Source: Robbsia sp. KACC 23696 (GTDB lineage Bacteria; Pseudomonadota; Gammaproteobacteria; Burkholderiales; Burkholderiaceae). From it: 64,000 nucleotides of DNA. The first letter of the stretch is position 1; every line of letters begins with the position of its first letter. Positions 52,170-61,275 of this stretch are shown in pieces. Under the pieces are notes generated by a model. That model did no database searches, was not told where the DNA came from, and saw nothing but the letters and a program-made list of their open reading frames with translations. The position numbers and the translations under genes are program-made. The stretch lies in contig NZ_CP156627.1 in NCBI RefSeq assembly GCF_039852015.1, positions 558,001 through 622,000 of the forward strand. Direction: 5' to 3'.

Positions 52170-52280
52170 TCGATACCCCTTGGTTTCGAATGTCCCAACC
52201 CACCGCTCGTTTATTCACGCCGCCTCTCTCCCGATAATGGCTGCTCACGCGTCACCGAGACGCTAACCAAAGGAGCCATT

Positions 52281-52466
52281 ATGCCCATCCTGCAAATCGA
52301 TATGCACCCCGGCAAGACGTTGACGCAAAAGCGGGAGCTGGTACAAGGCATCACCCGCGCCGTCGTCGATGCGCTGGCCTGTCCGCCCGAGCTGGTCGAG
52401 ATCATCATTCGGGAGACGCCGAAGGACGCGTGGTCCGTAGCGGGCACATTGAAATCGGACACGTAA
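52281..52466 (+). CDS. 4-oxalocrotonate tautomerase family protein
   Basis: A 61-residue protein. After removal of Met the N-terminus is PILQIDMHPGKTLTQKRELV, with the catalytic Pro1, then QGITRAVVDALACPPELVEI-IIRETPKDAWSVAGTL. AGGAG at 52271-52275 gives the right spacing to ATG 52281. The size and fold match the 4-OT/DmpI hexameric tautomerases; the substrate is unknown. Too short for many gene finders but clearly real. Confidence 0.85.
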   Translation: MPILQIDMHPGKTLTQKRELVQGITRAVVDALACPPELVEIIIRETPKDAWSVAGTLKSDT

Positions 52467-52535
52467 AAGGCCGGCGCAATGTCTTTCGCGTTTGTCTCAC
52501 AACGCGCTACTCGTTCGGGCTTTCGGGCGAACCGT

Positions 52536-52960
52536 CTAATCGAAATGCAACTGCGTCTTGATCGTCGCGCTCGACGTCATGCTCTGCACGGCCGCCGCGA
52601 ATTCCCATACGGAAAATGGCTTGCCGAGCAGCAGCGGTACCTTGCCCACGAGGTCGGGCATGATTTCGACCGCGGCACTGAAACGGTTGGCCAGCGAATT
52701 CGATCCGACGATACGCAACTCGTGCTCATAAACCTTGAACGGGTGGACCGCGATCGTCGCATCGGTGTCATGCACGCCAACCTGGACGAGCGTGCCGGTC
52801 TTGCGCACTAGCGACAAGGCCAACTCCAGCGCCGGCATCGCACCGGCGGCTTCGAATACGATGTCATAGCGTTCTTCGACGACTGCCTCCGGGGTGTGTC
52901 TCTCCACGTTTTCTAACGTCAGGTCGAAGGCCGGTACTTCGATTGAAGGTACTGTACGTA
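52536..52960 (-). pseudogene. Zinc-type alcohol/polyol dehydrogenase, C-terminal remnant
   Basis: The frame encodes ERYDIVFEAAGAMPALELAL, SLVRKTGTLVQVGVHDTDAT, HPFKVYEHELRIVGSNSLAN-RF and a normal C-terminus SSATIKTQLHFD-stop at 52536. This is the second half of a medium-chain dehydrogenase: part of the Rossmann domain and the C-terminal catalytic part. The N-terminal half with the zinc ligands is missing upstream of about 52960. It is next to the deleted aldolase and kinases, so it probably was the polyol dehydrogenase of the same cluster. Confidence 0.75.
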
Positions 52961-53038
52961 CAATACCGACGAAGGAAGTATAGGGTGGCCCTGTGCGGCC
53001 AGACAGCCCCGGATGACCCTAGGCAGATTTTTGAGAGA

Positions 53039-53497
53039 TCAGTCGTTGAACTTTCGTTCGCGCGTGAACGCACCGATTTTTTCGAGAACCCGCTTGCCCT
53101 GGCTGAGCTCGCGCTGCCAGATATTGCAACCGACGATCACCCCGCGCGCGCCCGAGCGAATGGTTTGCGCAACGGCGTCCACGCCCATGCGGACGGCGTC
53201 TTCCACCGTCGTGATCAGTCCATGGCTGCCGCGACCATCCTGTTCACGGTAGTCGTAGTAGGTATCGATCGTCAGCACGCGCGTGAGATGCGGATGCGCC
53301 GCGAAGAGCCGCGCGCTCTGCCGGACCTGTCCGGGCGTCATCATGAAGCCCGTCACATCGCTGGACTTGCCCCAGGTGGCGAACGGCGACGACGGTCTTT
53401 CCAAGCCTTCGATACGATCGAAGATCAGACCGTGGTCCACCGGCATGATGATCGCGACGCGATCCGAAGGCAGTGTGCGGCGAAGGCGGTATTCCAT
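53039..53497 (-). pseudogene. Class I (DeoC/LacD-type) aldolase with a large internal deletion
   Basis: The open frame is only 152 residues, about half of the family length. The N-terminal part (MEYRLRRTLPSDRVAIIMPV-DHGLIF ... LTRVLTIDTYYDYRE ... ITTVEDAVRMGVDAV) is followed without the Schiff-base Lys region by RSGARGVIVGCNIWQRE, the end of the barrel that binds the substrate phosphate. So beta-strands 3 to 7 are missing in frame, near codon 120. It cannot be an active aldolase. An in-frame ATG two codons upstream (53503) is possible. Confidence 0.75.
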
Positions 53498-53596
53498 GGA
53501 CATGTCAGATTTCCTCGTTTAGTGCGCCCTTGCGGCGCGATGCGGTATCGATCGATTTCAACTAGTGAAAAGAGACAAAGAGGGGACAAGAAAACC

Positions 53597-55156
53597 GTGG
53601 CATCCAACCCGAGACAACAACGCATCTTCTGCGGAATCGATGTCGGCTCCACCAATGTCAAGGTGATCCTGATCGACGAAACGGCACGCACGCTGTGGAC
53701 GAAAGCGATCGCGATGCCGCGCGTGGACGATACCGACGGCGGGAAAGACGCGATCGCAACCGATGTCTCCCCGCTGGTCGCCACGCTCGAAGACCTGATC
53801 ATCGAAGGCTGGCACAAGACCGGCGCAGGCGCGCCGATTGCCGCGATCGCCGTCACCGGTGTCGGCGAGGATGGGGTGCCGGTAGACGCGGCGCTGCGCC
53901 CCCTCGATACGGCGATACCCTGGTTCGACCGTCGCGCCGACGCCCTGGCCACGCTGGACGAAACGCTGGGTGAGCTGGCCGATATCAAAGTGACGGCCGG
54001 CGTGAAACTCGACTTCTCCCGAACCGCCGCTAAATGGCGCTGGCTGCGTCGTCATCGGCAAGCCGCGATGGGTCGCGCTGCGTTTTGGCTGACCTTGACC
54101 GACTACCCGGCCGCCTGGTGGGCGCAGACGCCCTTCATTAGTGAAACCTTGGCGGCCCGTACCGCTTGCTACGACGTGTTCGCGCGGCGTTGGAGCGCGC
54201 CAATGCTGGCCGCTTGCGGCGCGCCGCCGCTGCCTGCCGTCAGCAGCGCGGGCGATGTCATTGGTGTCGTGTGCGTCGGTCGCTTGCTCTCGAGCGGTGC
54301 GGCGGACGGCGACACGCTGGTGATCGCGGGTGGCCATGACCATCCCGTGGCCGCGTCGGCAATCAAGCGATTGCGTCCCGATGCGATCGTCGATTCCTTG
54401 GGCACGGCCAACCTGATGTACGATGAGATTGCATCGATCTCGCCGCGCACGGATCCTTTTATCGCCTTCTCGGTGCCTGTTAGCGGCAAGCCGGGTCTCG
54501 CTTGCCTCGGCGTCTTCGAATTTGCCGCATCGCTGGCGCCGTTCCGTCGGCAAAGCGGCGATGCAACAGGCGCGGAGAACGTGCTGCAGCGCTATCTGTC
54601 ACAGGACCATGCGGGCGGCACGCCGGGCAATGTGCAAGCGATTACAGCGTCCCTGCATGATGCATTGCAGGCGGACCATACGATGTCGACACGCGCTGTG
54701 GACGAACGTCATCTGCGTCTTGCCTTGGAAGCGGGCTGTCTCTACGCGCGCTGCATGCGCGATGCGATCGCGATGGCCCACGCGGCGGGTGGCGAATCGG
54801 CGGGGCTGGCAGCGGACGCGCCCGTGTATGTCGTAGGAGGTTGGGCACGATCGACCGCCCTGCTGCAGTTGCGGGCGAGCGTCTTTGGCAGGCAGGTGTA
54901 CGCGGTGGAGGAAGATGAGCTGACTGCTCTGGGCGTTGCGTTGATCGCGCGCGACGCGGCGGTGACCGCGCAAGCGCTGGTCGGCACCGCATCGCTGTCA
55001 GCGCAGCCGTCAACACCGCATCACGGCTTTGTCCGCAAGACCCATCGCTTCGATCCGGTGCCCGCCTGGCGCGATGCCTACGACCGGATCTATCCGACAT
55101 TCCGCGAATACGCCAGCGCCGAGCTGACGACCTTGGCGGACCACGACTCAGCATGA
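53597..55156 (+). CDS. FGGY-family carbohydrate kinase
   Basis: A 519-residue sugar kinase. It starts at GTG 53597 with RIFCGIDVGSTNVKVILIDE (the phosphate-1 loop), then IAAIAVTGVGEDGVPVDAAL, WFDRRADALATL, and WLTLTDYPAAWWAQTPFIS (catalytic Asp region). The second ATPase half has DTLVIAGGHDHPVAASAIKR, DSLGTANLMYD, and VYVVGGWARSTALLQLRASV-FGR. GAGGGGAC lies upstream of the GTG; longer in-frame extension overlaps the aldolase remnant and is not real. It phosphorylates a ketose or polyol; the exact sugar is unknown. 29 bases before the DhaKL-type gene, so co-transcribed. Confidence 0.88.
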   Translation: MASNPRQQRIFCGIDVGSTNVKVILIDETARTLWTKAIAMPRVDDTDGGKDAIATDVSPLVATLEDLIIEGWHKTGAGAPIAAIAVTGVGEDGVPVDAALRPLDTAIPWFDRRADALATLDETLGELADIKVTAGVKLDFSRTAAKWRWLRRHRQAAMGRAAFWLTLTDYPAAWWAQTPFISETLAARTACYDVFARRWSAPMLAACGAPPLPAVSSAGDVIGVVCVGRLLSSGAADGDTLVIAGGHDHPVAASAIKRLRPDAIVDSLGTANLMYDEIASISPRTDPFIAFSVPVSGKPGLACLGVFEFAASLAPFRRQSGDATGAENVLQRYLSQDHAGGTPGNVQAITASLHDALQADHTMSTRAVDERHLRLALEAGCLYARCMRDAIAMAHAAGGESAGLAADAPVYVVGGWARSTALLQLRASVFGRQVYAVEEDELTALGVALIARDAAVTAQALVGTASLSAQPSTPHHGFVRKTHRFDPVPAWRDAYDRIYPTFREYASAELTTLADHDSA

Positions 55157-55185
55157 TGCGTCTCTAATACGACTCTCCGACTCCC

Positions 55186-56895
55186 ATGAAAAAACTGATC
55201 AATCACGCTGACACGGTCGTACGGGACATGCTCGAAGGCATTGCCCGTCAACGTCCGCATACCGCCATTCTTGGCGATGACAACATTCTGGTTCGCACCG
55301 ATCTGCCATCCGGCCCGGACCGTCCCGTCGCCATCATCTCTGGCGGCGGCAGCGGTCACGAACCGGCGCATGCCGGCTATGTCGGCGAGGGGATGCTCAG
55401 CGCGGCGGTATGCGGCGAAGTCTTCACCTCGCCCTCGACCGATGCCGTTCTGGCGGCAATCATCGCCACGGCCGGCCCGAAGGGCGCGGTGCTCGTGGTC
55501 AAGAATTACACCGGCGACAAGCTGAACTTCGGCCTTGCCGCGGAACTGGCCCGCGCGGAAGGGATTCCGGTGGAGATCGTCAGCGTCGCCGATGACGTAT
55601 CGCTACGCGCCGACACGCACGAGAACCGACGCCGCGGGATCGCCGGGACCGTCCTGATCCACAAGATCGCCGGTGCGGCGGCGGCGCGCGGCCTGACGCT
55701 CGAAGAAGTCGCGACGCTGGCCCGAGAGGCAGCGGCCGTGCTCGGCACCATGGGCGTGGCACTGAGTGGTTGCACGATGCCGGGCGCCGATAAAGCCAGC
55801 TTCACGCTGGCCGAGGACGAGATCGAATTGGGACTCGGCATCCACGGCGAAAAAGGCGTGCGACGCGTTGCACCGATGACGTCGCGCGCGCTTGCTGAAA
55901 CGCTGGTGTCGAATATCGTCGAAGCGTTGCAGCTCGAATCCGGCGCCTCCGTCGCCTTGCTGGTCAATGGGCTGGGTGCAACGCCGCAGATGGAACTGGA
56001 CATCGTCTTGCGCGATGCCTACGACGAAGTCGTCAAACGCGGCATGTCCGTGACGCGCGCCTGGAGCGGCACGCTGCTGAGCGCACTCGATATGGCCGGC
56101 TGCTCTATCTCATTGATGCGCACCGACGATGCGCGACTGGCATTGCTCGATGCGGCGACGACGGCCCGTGCCTGGCCAGGTGCCGGCGACACCAACGACA
56201 CCATCCGCCTGCCGTCTCCCACCTTGCCGTCGAGTACCGCCCCGGCGGCGGACAGCGCCGATGCGCGGCGCTGGATCGCGGCGATCCGCCCGGCGCTGAG
56301 CGCCGTATCGAAGACGCTGCTCGACAATGAACCGCGGCTGACGGAACTGGACTCCTTGTCGGGTGATGGCGATCTCGGTGCCAGCATGACGCGCGCCGCC
56401 CATGCGATCGACGCCGTCGATGACGCGGTGCTGACCTCCCCCGCCGCGGCATTGGCGGGCCTCAGCCTGGCCTTGCGCAAAGCCATCGCCGGCAGCTCCG
56501 GGCCGTTTTATGCCACGGCTCTGATGCGTGCCGCGCGGTGCCTGCAACAGGGAGACAGCCCACGAGACGTCGACTGGGCCAATGCGTTCAAGCAGGCCGT
56601 CGCCGCCATCGGCGAATTGGGTGGCGCGAAGGCGGGCGATCGAACCATGCTCGATTCGCTTATCCCGGCGTCCGACACCTTTGCGGCGAGGTTGCAAGCG
56701 GGTGACGATGTCAACGCCGCATGGCGCGCCGCCGTGGACGCAGCCGAACAAGGCGCGGAAGCGACCGCACAGATGTCGCCGCGCGCCGGACGCGCCAGCT
56801 ATCTGGGCGATCGCGCAAAGGGGGCGCCGGATGGCGGCGCCGCGGCTGTGTGGATGTGGCTGCGTGCATTGACCCCCTTTATCGGTCCGCGCTGA
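55186..56895 (+). CDS. Dihydroxyacetone/erythrulose kinase, DhaK-DhaL fusion (ATP type)
   Basis: A 569-residue ATP-dependent kinase. Residues 1-330 form DhaK: MKKLINHADTVVRDMLEGIA, PVAIISGGGSGHEPAHAGYV, KNYTGDKLNFGLAAELARAE, and LGLGIHGEKGVRR, with His220 the residue that binds the substrate carbonyl covalently. Residues 360-565 form DhaL: LDSLSGDGDLGASMTRAAHA with the three Asp that bind Mg-ATP, IAGSSGPFYATAL and GGAKAGDRTMLDSLIPA. The fusion belongs to the type that phosphorylates dihydroxyacetone or the erythruloses. Coming after an FGGY kinase in a polyol-type cluster, a tetrulose substrate is plausible. Confidence 0.92.
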   Translation: MKKLINHADTVVRDMLEGIARQRPHTAILGDDNILVRTDLPSGPDRPVAIISGGGSGHEPAHAGYVGEGMLSAAVCGEVFTSPSTDAVLAAIIATAGPKGAVLVVKNYTGDKLNFGLAAELARAEGIPVEIVSVADDVSLRADTHENRRRGIAGTVLIHKIAGAAAARGLTLEEVATLAREAAAVLGTMGVALSGCTMPGADKASFTLAEDEIELGLGIHGEKGVRRVAPMTSRALAETLVSNIVEALQLESGASVALLVNGLGATPQMELDIVLRDAYDEVVKRGMSVTRAWSGTLLSALDMAGCSISLMRTDDARLALLDAATTARAWPGAGDTNDTIRLPSPTLPSSTAPAADSADARRWIAAIRPALSAVSKTLLDNEPRLTELDSLSGDGDLGASMTRAAHAIDAVDDAVLTSPAAALAGLSLALRKAIAGSSGPFYATALMRAARCLQQGDSPRDVDWANAFKQAVAAIGELGGAKAGDRTMLDSLIPASDTFAARLQAGDDVNAAWRAAVDAAEQGAEATAQMSPRAGRASYLGDRAKGAPDGGAAAVWMWLRALTPFIGPR

Positions 56896-56971
56896 TCGCA
56901 TGCAGTCGATCGGGCGGCTTAGGTGATACCCGATGTGGTGCGTCATCCTGTTGCCGGCTGCACGTACAATA

Positions 56972-56993
56972 CGGACATGCGCGTGCACGTCCG
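56972..56993. promoter_or_regulatory. Inverted repeat between the DhaKL-type gene and gntR
   Basis: CGGACATGC-GCGT-GCACGTCCG has nine-base arms with a single mismatch. It is 77 bases after the kinase stop codon and 90 bases before the GntR gene. It could be a terminator of the kinase operon or an operator of the GntR gene; it has no T-run. Confidence 0.45.
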
Positions 56994-57082
56994 CTTGACG
57001 CATCGCCCAAGCGGCGCGCACGTTCGGCCTGACGATGGCTTGCCGGACCCGGCCTGGACCTTGCCCTGAAGAACGCCCGCCT

Positions 57083-57850
57083 ATGAGTGCTTTGAACGAT
57101 ACCCGCATCGACCGTACGTCGGCGGTCCCCTACTACTTGCAATTGGCGCAGATGATGGAGACGGAAATGGACCGGGGCGCCTTCGGCCCGGGCGACCGCC
57201 TGCCCACCGAGAGCGACCTGTGCCGCGACTACGATCTGGCCCGTTCCACGGTACGCGAGACGTTACGGCATCTGCAGGATCAAGGTCGGATCAAGGTCGT
57301 GCCGCGCCGCGGGGCATTCGTCGCGGAGCCTGCGCAATCGGGCTGGTTACTGCAGTCGGCGCGGGGGTTTCTGGAAGCCGAATTCGATCACAAACGCGAC
57401 GGCGTGGAGACGCGCGTTCTCACCGCCAAGCGCTGCAAATTACCTCCCGCCGCGTCCGACGCGCTGGGACTGCCCGCCAATGCCCCCGGCTTCATGCTGG
57501 CGCGCGTGCGGCGCCTGGACGGCAAGTTGGCGCTCTACTCGGTGAATTACCTGCTGCCGGAGCTGGAAAACACGCTGCGGGAGAGCGACGTGCTCAGTGG
57601 CTAAGGCTCCTTGACACGGGCCTTGCGGCTAGGCGGCTTCGAGACGGCGCGCGCGCGTCGAAGCGTGGCGGCCGTCGCGGCCGAAGGCGATGCCGCCCGC
57701 GTCTTGAAAACCCCGGACCGCGAACCGCTGCTGCTGGTCACCTCGGTCTCCTGGGACAAGCGCGGCAAGCCCTTCGATTTCTACACCTCCTGGATCAAGA
57801 GCGACGTGGTCCAGATTGCCGTCGAAGCGATGTCGAACGGCAACGATTGA
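57083..57850 (+). pseudogene. GntR/HutC-family regulator with an in-frame nonsense codon
   Basis: From ATG 57083 the product has a normal winged HTH (VPYYLQLAQMMETEMDRGAF, DRLPTESDLCRDYDLARSTV, RETLRHLQDQGRIKVVPRRG) and the beginning of a UTRA effector domain (MLARVRRLDGKLALYSVNYL-LPE). TAA at 57602-57604 stops it after DVLSG. The same frame carries on with GSLTRALRLGGFETARARRS to KPFDFYTSWIKSDVVQIAVE, the expected UTRA ending, and stops at 57850. One point change or small indel therefore removed the last 80 residues. The truncated protein might still bind DNA but would not sense its ligand. Confidence 0.82.
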
Positions 57851-57941
57851 CGCGGGCGCGCACTGTCGAGCGCCCCTCTGATGATGATCGGCTGGAATCG
57901 GCGTCCCCCACCCGGTTCCCAGCGCACGACGAAGGAAAGCA

Positions 57942-58838
57942 ATGACCCTGTCTAACACGCCCACTATCGCGCTGATCGGGCCCGGTGCGATCGGTACGAC
58001 GGTGGCGGCCGCGCTGCACGAGGCCGGCCGCACGCCGACGATTTGCGGCCGTTCCGCGCTCAACCAGTTGACGTTGCACGTGGACGGCGAACCGATCGTC
58101 GTCCCGGGACCGGTCCTGACCGACCCGCGCACGATCGATACGCCATTCGACCTTATCTTCGTCGCGGTCAAGACGACGCAGATCGAGGCCGCCGCACCGT
58201 GGCTCGCGGCCTTGTGCGGGCCGGACTCGGTTATCTGCGCGCTGCAAAACGGAGTCGAGCAAAAAGCGAACCTCGCGCCGCTCGTCTCCGGCGGCACGGT
58301 GCTCCCTGCCGTGGTCTGGTTTCCGGCCCAGCGCGAAGCGGACGCGTCGGTGCGCTTGCGCGGTCAGCCGCGCATTACGCTACCGGATAATGCCGGCGCC
58401 GAGCGGGTGGTTGCGGCGCTGGAGGGGACGCGGTGTTCGGTCGATGTCGCAAAGGACTTCACCACGCTGGCCTGGCGCAAGTTGCTCCAGAATGCAGTGG
58501 CGGGTTTGATGGTGCTGACCGGTCGCCGCGCAGGCATGTACGCGCGCACCGACATCACGACGCTGGCGCTGGCTTACGCACGCGAGTGTCTTGCCGTCGC
58601 CCGTGCCGAGGGGGCGGCTTTAAACGATGCGGCACCACAGGAGATCATCGACGGCTTTCATCGCTCGCCGCCTGATCTGGGCACGTCCATCCTCGCGGAC
58701 CGGCACGCCGGCCGACCGCTCGAATGGGATTGCCGGAACGGTGTGATCCAGCGATACGGGCGTATCCATGGCGTTCCAACGCCGATCAGCGATCTGGTCG
58801 TGCCGCTGCTGGCGGCCGCCAGCGACGGACCGGGCTAA
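57942..58838 (+). CDS. Ketopantoate reductase (ApbA/PanE)-like protein
   Basis: A 298-residue NADPH-dependent reductase. PTIALIGPGAIGTTVAAALH is the Rossmann motif, DLIFVAVKTTQIEAAAPWLA and SVICALQNGVEQK follow, and the catalytic Lys is in LAWRKLLQNAVAGLMVLTGR with Glu in PLEWDCRNGVIQRYGRIHGV. It is one of several PanE-like paralogues common in Burkholderiaceae and is not necessarily the pantothenate enzyme. It follows the broken GntR gene by 91 bases on the same strand. The 2-oxo-acid substrate is unknown. Confidence 0.87.
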   Translation: MTLSNTPTIALIGPGAIGTTVAAALHEAGRTPTICGRSALNQLTLHVDGEPIVVPGPVLTDPRTIDTPFDLIFVAVKTTQIEAAAPWLAALCGPDSVICALQNGVEQKANLAPLVSGGTVLPAVVWFPAQREADASVRLRGQPRITLPDNAGAERVVAALEGTRCSVDVAKDFTTLAWRKLLQNAVAGLMVLTGRRAGMYARTDITTLALAYARECLAVARAEGAALNDAAPQEIIDGFHRSPPDLGTSILADRHAGRPLEWDCRNGVIQRYGRIHGVPTPISDLVVPLLAAASDGPG

Positions 58839-59165
58839 CGCAAGCGAAAGCCAGTAGCGAGAAGACGAAGGTGGCGCAGACGAGGGGAATCGGGCCGCCG
58901 TCGAAAAGGGCGCCCACGGCGGTAGCGAGCAGCGAGGCGACGTCATCGGAATCGACGCAACGAGCGACGACGCCATGCCGGCAATAAAGCTCGTCACGAT
59001 GAACTGCGCGTGATTCGTATTCGACAATCGGAGATCCGATCCGATCGTCGACAAGGACGGCAAGACCGCATCGATTCCCAGCGAGCCGAGAGCGAATACG
59101 GCCGCCAGGAAAGTCACCAGTTGCAAAAAGGACGGGGCAGTGGCGCGCTCGCGTGATGAGGGCAT
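58838..59165 (-). pseudogene. Bcr/CflA-type MFS drug exporter, internally deleted
   Basis: The frame starts at ATG 59165 with SFLQLVTFLAAVFALGSLGI, DAVLPSLSTIGSDLRLSNTN, QFIVTSFIAGMA, the first helix and loop of Bcr/CflA transporters. After about 65 residues the frame changes, and another frame encodes TAVGALFDGGPIPLVCATFV-FSLLAFAC, which is the last helix pair of the same family. Helices 2 to 11 are missing. Its ATG overlaps the IMP dehydrogenase stop (TGATG), so the two genes formed an operon before the deletion. Confidence 0.72.
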
Positions 59166-60685
59166 CAAACGTTCCGGATACCGGAGTCTTCCTTTTTCAA
59201 GACATCGCTGGTGCCGGCTTCCCGAAGACTCATTGCCGAGACGACGGTCAAGACCGCCGTCTCGGTAAACTCGCGCAGCGTGAGGCTGCCGCAGCTGCAC
59301 ATCGTCGACTTGATTTTCGCGAGCGTCAGTTCGACGTTCTTCGTCAAGCGCCCCGCGTATGGCACATACGCATCGACGCCTTCCTCGAACAACAGGCCCT
59401 TCTTCGCGCCCGCTTCGGCGCCCGCATCGTAGCGTTCCCAGTTTCGCGCACGATTCGAACCTTCGCCCCAGTACTCTTTGTAGTAACTGGAACCCAACTT
59501 CACCAGCGCCGCGGGACTCTCGTCGAATCGCGCGAAATAACGGCCCATCATCAGAAAATCGGCGCCCATCGCCAAGGCGATGATCATGTGATTGTCGTAG
59601 ACGATACCGCCGTCCGAGCAGATCGGAATATACACACCGGTCCGTGCTTGATATTCGTCGCGTGCCGTTACCACGTCCATCAAGGCCGACGCCTGTCCTC
59701 GGCCGATGCCCTTTTCCTCTCGGGTGATGCAGATCGCGCCACCGCCGATGCCGACTTTGACGAAGTCCGCACCGGCCTCGGCGAGGTAATTGAAGCCGCG
59801 CGCATCGACGACGTTTCCGGCACCGATCTTGACCTTGTCGCCATACTTCGTCCGGACAAAATCGATCACGTGCTTCTGCCAGACCGAATAGCCGTCCGAC
59901 GAGTCGATGCAGAACACATCCGCGCCGGCGTCGACAAGCGCAGGGATCCGGGTCTCGTAATCGCGGGTGTTGACGCCGGCACCGACCAACAGCTTTTTCT
60001 TCTCATCCAGCAATTCGCGTGGGTTGTTCACATGCTCGTCGTAGTCTTTTCTGAACACCAGCGAAGACAAATAGCCGTTCTTGTCGAGGATCGGCAAGAC
60101 ATTGAGCTTGTTGCGGCGGATCAGGGCATTGGCATCCTTCAATGGCATCCCGTCCACGCCGGAGATGATCTTTTCAACCGGCGTCATGATGTCGGCCACG
60201 AGACTGCCCCGGTCGAAGTCCTCTTGCGAGTAATCGCGCGAGGTGACGATACCCAGCAGTTTCCCGCGCGCCGTTCCATCATGCGTCACGGCAACGGTCG
60301 AGTGCCCGGTTTGCTGCTTCAGCGCAACCAGCGACGACGCCAGCGCCTCCGGCGCGACGTTCGAGTCGCTTTCGACCATGCCGGCCTTATATTTCTTGAC
60401 CTTGGCGACCATATTCGCCTGGCTGGCGATCGACTGGCTCGAGAAGACGAAGGAGACTCCGCCTGCCCGCGCTAGCGCGATAGCCATGCCGTCGTCGGAC
60501 ACCGATTGCATGATCGACGAGGTGAACGGAATATTGAGCGTGAGATCCGGCTTATCGCCCGTCTTAAATTTCACCAGAGGCGCCGCCAAGGACACATTGG
60601 CCGGCGTGGTTTGCTCGGATGTGAGATTGGGCAGCAGGAGAAATTCGCCAAAGGTCCGCGATGGTTCCAGCAGTACTTTTGCCAT
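59165..60685 (-). CDS. guaB: IMP dehydrogenase, Tritrichomonas/kinetoplastid-like type
   Basis: A 506-residue enzyme oxidising IMP to XMP with NAD+. There is a TIM barrel with an inserted CBS pair (about residues 105-225: [40 protein letters not shown]). The catalytic loop is [20 protein letters not shown] with Cys319, unlike the GIGPGSICTTRIVAGVG loop of the usual bacterial GuaB. The flap is [20 protein letters not shown], placing Arg418 and Tyr419 exactly as in the parasite Tritrichomonas foetus enzyme. The C-terminus [30 protein letters not shown] also follows that type. It is probably a second, accessory copy besides a housekeeping guaB, since a deleted exporter and no purine gene is next to it. 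Confidence 0.88.
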   Translation of the reverse strand: MAKVLLEPSRTFGEFLLLPNLTSEQTTPANVSLAAPLVKFKTGDKPDLTLNIPFTSSIMQSVSDDGMAIALARAGGVSFVFSSQSIASQANMVAKVKKYKAGMVESDSNVAPEALASSLVALKQQTGHSTVAVTHDGTARGKLLGIVTSRDYSQEDFDRGSLVADIMTPVEKIISGVDGMPLKDANALIRRNKLNVLPILDKNGYLSSLVFRKDYDEHVNNPRELLDEKKKLLVGAGVNTRDYETRIPALVDAGADVFCIDSSDGYSVWQKHVIDFVRTKYGDKVKIGAGNVVDARGFNYLAEAGADFVKVGIGGGAICITREEKGIGRGQASALMDVVTARDEYQARTGVYIPICSDGGIVYDNHMIIALAMGADFLMMGRYFARFDESPAALVKLGSSYYKEYWGEGSNRARNWERYDAGAEAGAKKGLLFEEGVDAYVPYAGRLTKNVELTLAKIKSTMCSCGSLTLREFTETAVLTVVSAMSLREAGTSDVLKKEDSGIRNV

Positions 60686-61275
60686 GTCTTACTCCGTATA
60701 TAAGAGTCTTTGCCGCCCCTAAGCGGTCGGCGGCGTGCTCGATAATGGATTTTGCCGTAAAACGCGTCCCGCTTCGCGCCTAGACGCAGGCCCCGACCGG
60801 GCCACGATAGAGACGTCGTGACTATTCCGAGATTGCATACCTTACAACCAAGCACAATGGTTTTTAAAACGGCGCTGAAGATCGGGAATTATGGGCCTAT
60901 TTTACGACAAACATGCGGCATCCTGGTGTACCGCAAACCGCCATCAAGAAGCGCTGGGCGCGATGGCCTGCATAGTGATTCGCGCAAAGCTCAGTGGATG
61001 CCCTTCAAGAACCGCTTACCATTCGTCGCCGATGTCGATGGCATCGCGGCGCTTTTTGATTTGCAAGGCGATAGACGCAGAGACAGGCGGCATCGTCCCA
61101 TCGAACGCATTCATGAATAGGGCGAGGTCGCAGTCGCGGGGACCCGTTTGTCGCGCCCTTCGAGGCCATCGACATTCGCGTCGCCGACGCGCACTTCGCG
61201 CGCCGCCAACACCGTTGCGCTTGCATTATCATGTGCCCACGTTCCACCCGGAACAGGGCATATGGGAGGCGGTTC
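60686..61275. promoter_or_regulatory. Divergent intergenic region, possible decayed gene
   Basis: A 590-base gap between the IMP dehydrogenase and the LysR gene. The promoter of the IMP dehydrogenase should lie within 60690-60850. On the minus strand a frame around 61110-60995 (NAFDGTMPPVSASIALQIKK, then RRDAIDIGDEW) looks protein-like but is short, bounded by stops and of no known family. GGGAGG at 61264-61269 is the ribosome binding site of the LysR gene. Confidence 0.4.

Noticed and set aside
53558-54553. A 331-codon minus-strand open frame
   Set aside because: Antisense to the FGGY kinase gene.
56110-57108. A 332-codon minus-strand open frame
   Set aside because: Antisense to the DhaK-DhaL gene; no motif.
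59153-60475. A 440-codon plus-strand open frame
   Set aside because: It is antisense to the IMP dehydrogenase, whose motifs are complete; GC-rich antisense frames are often open.
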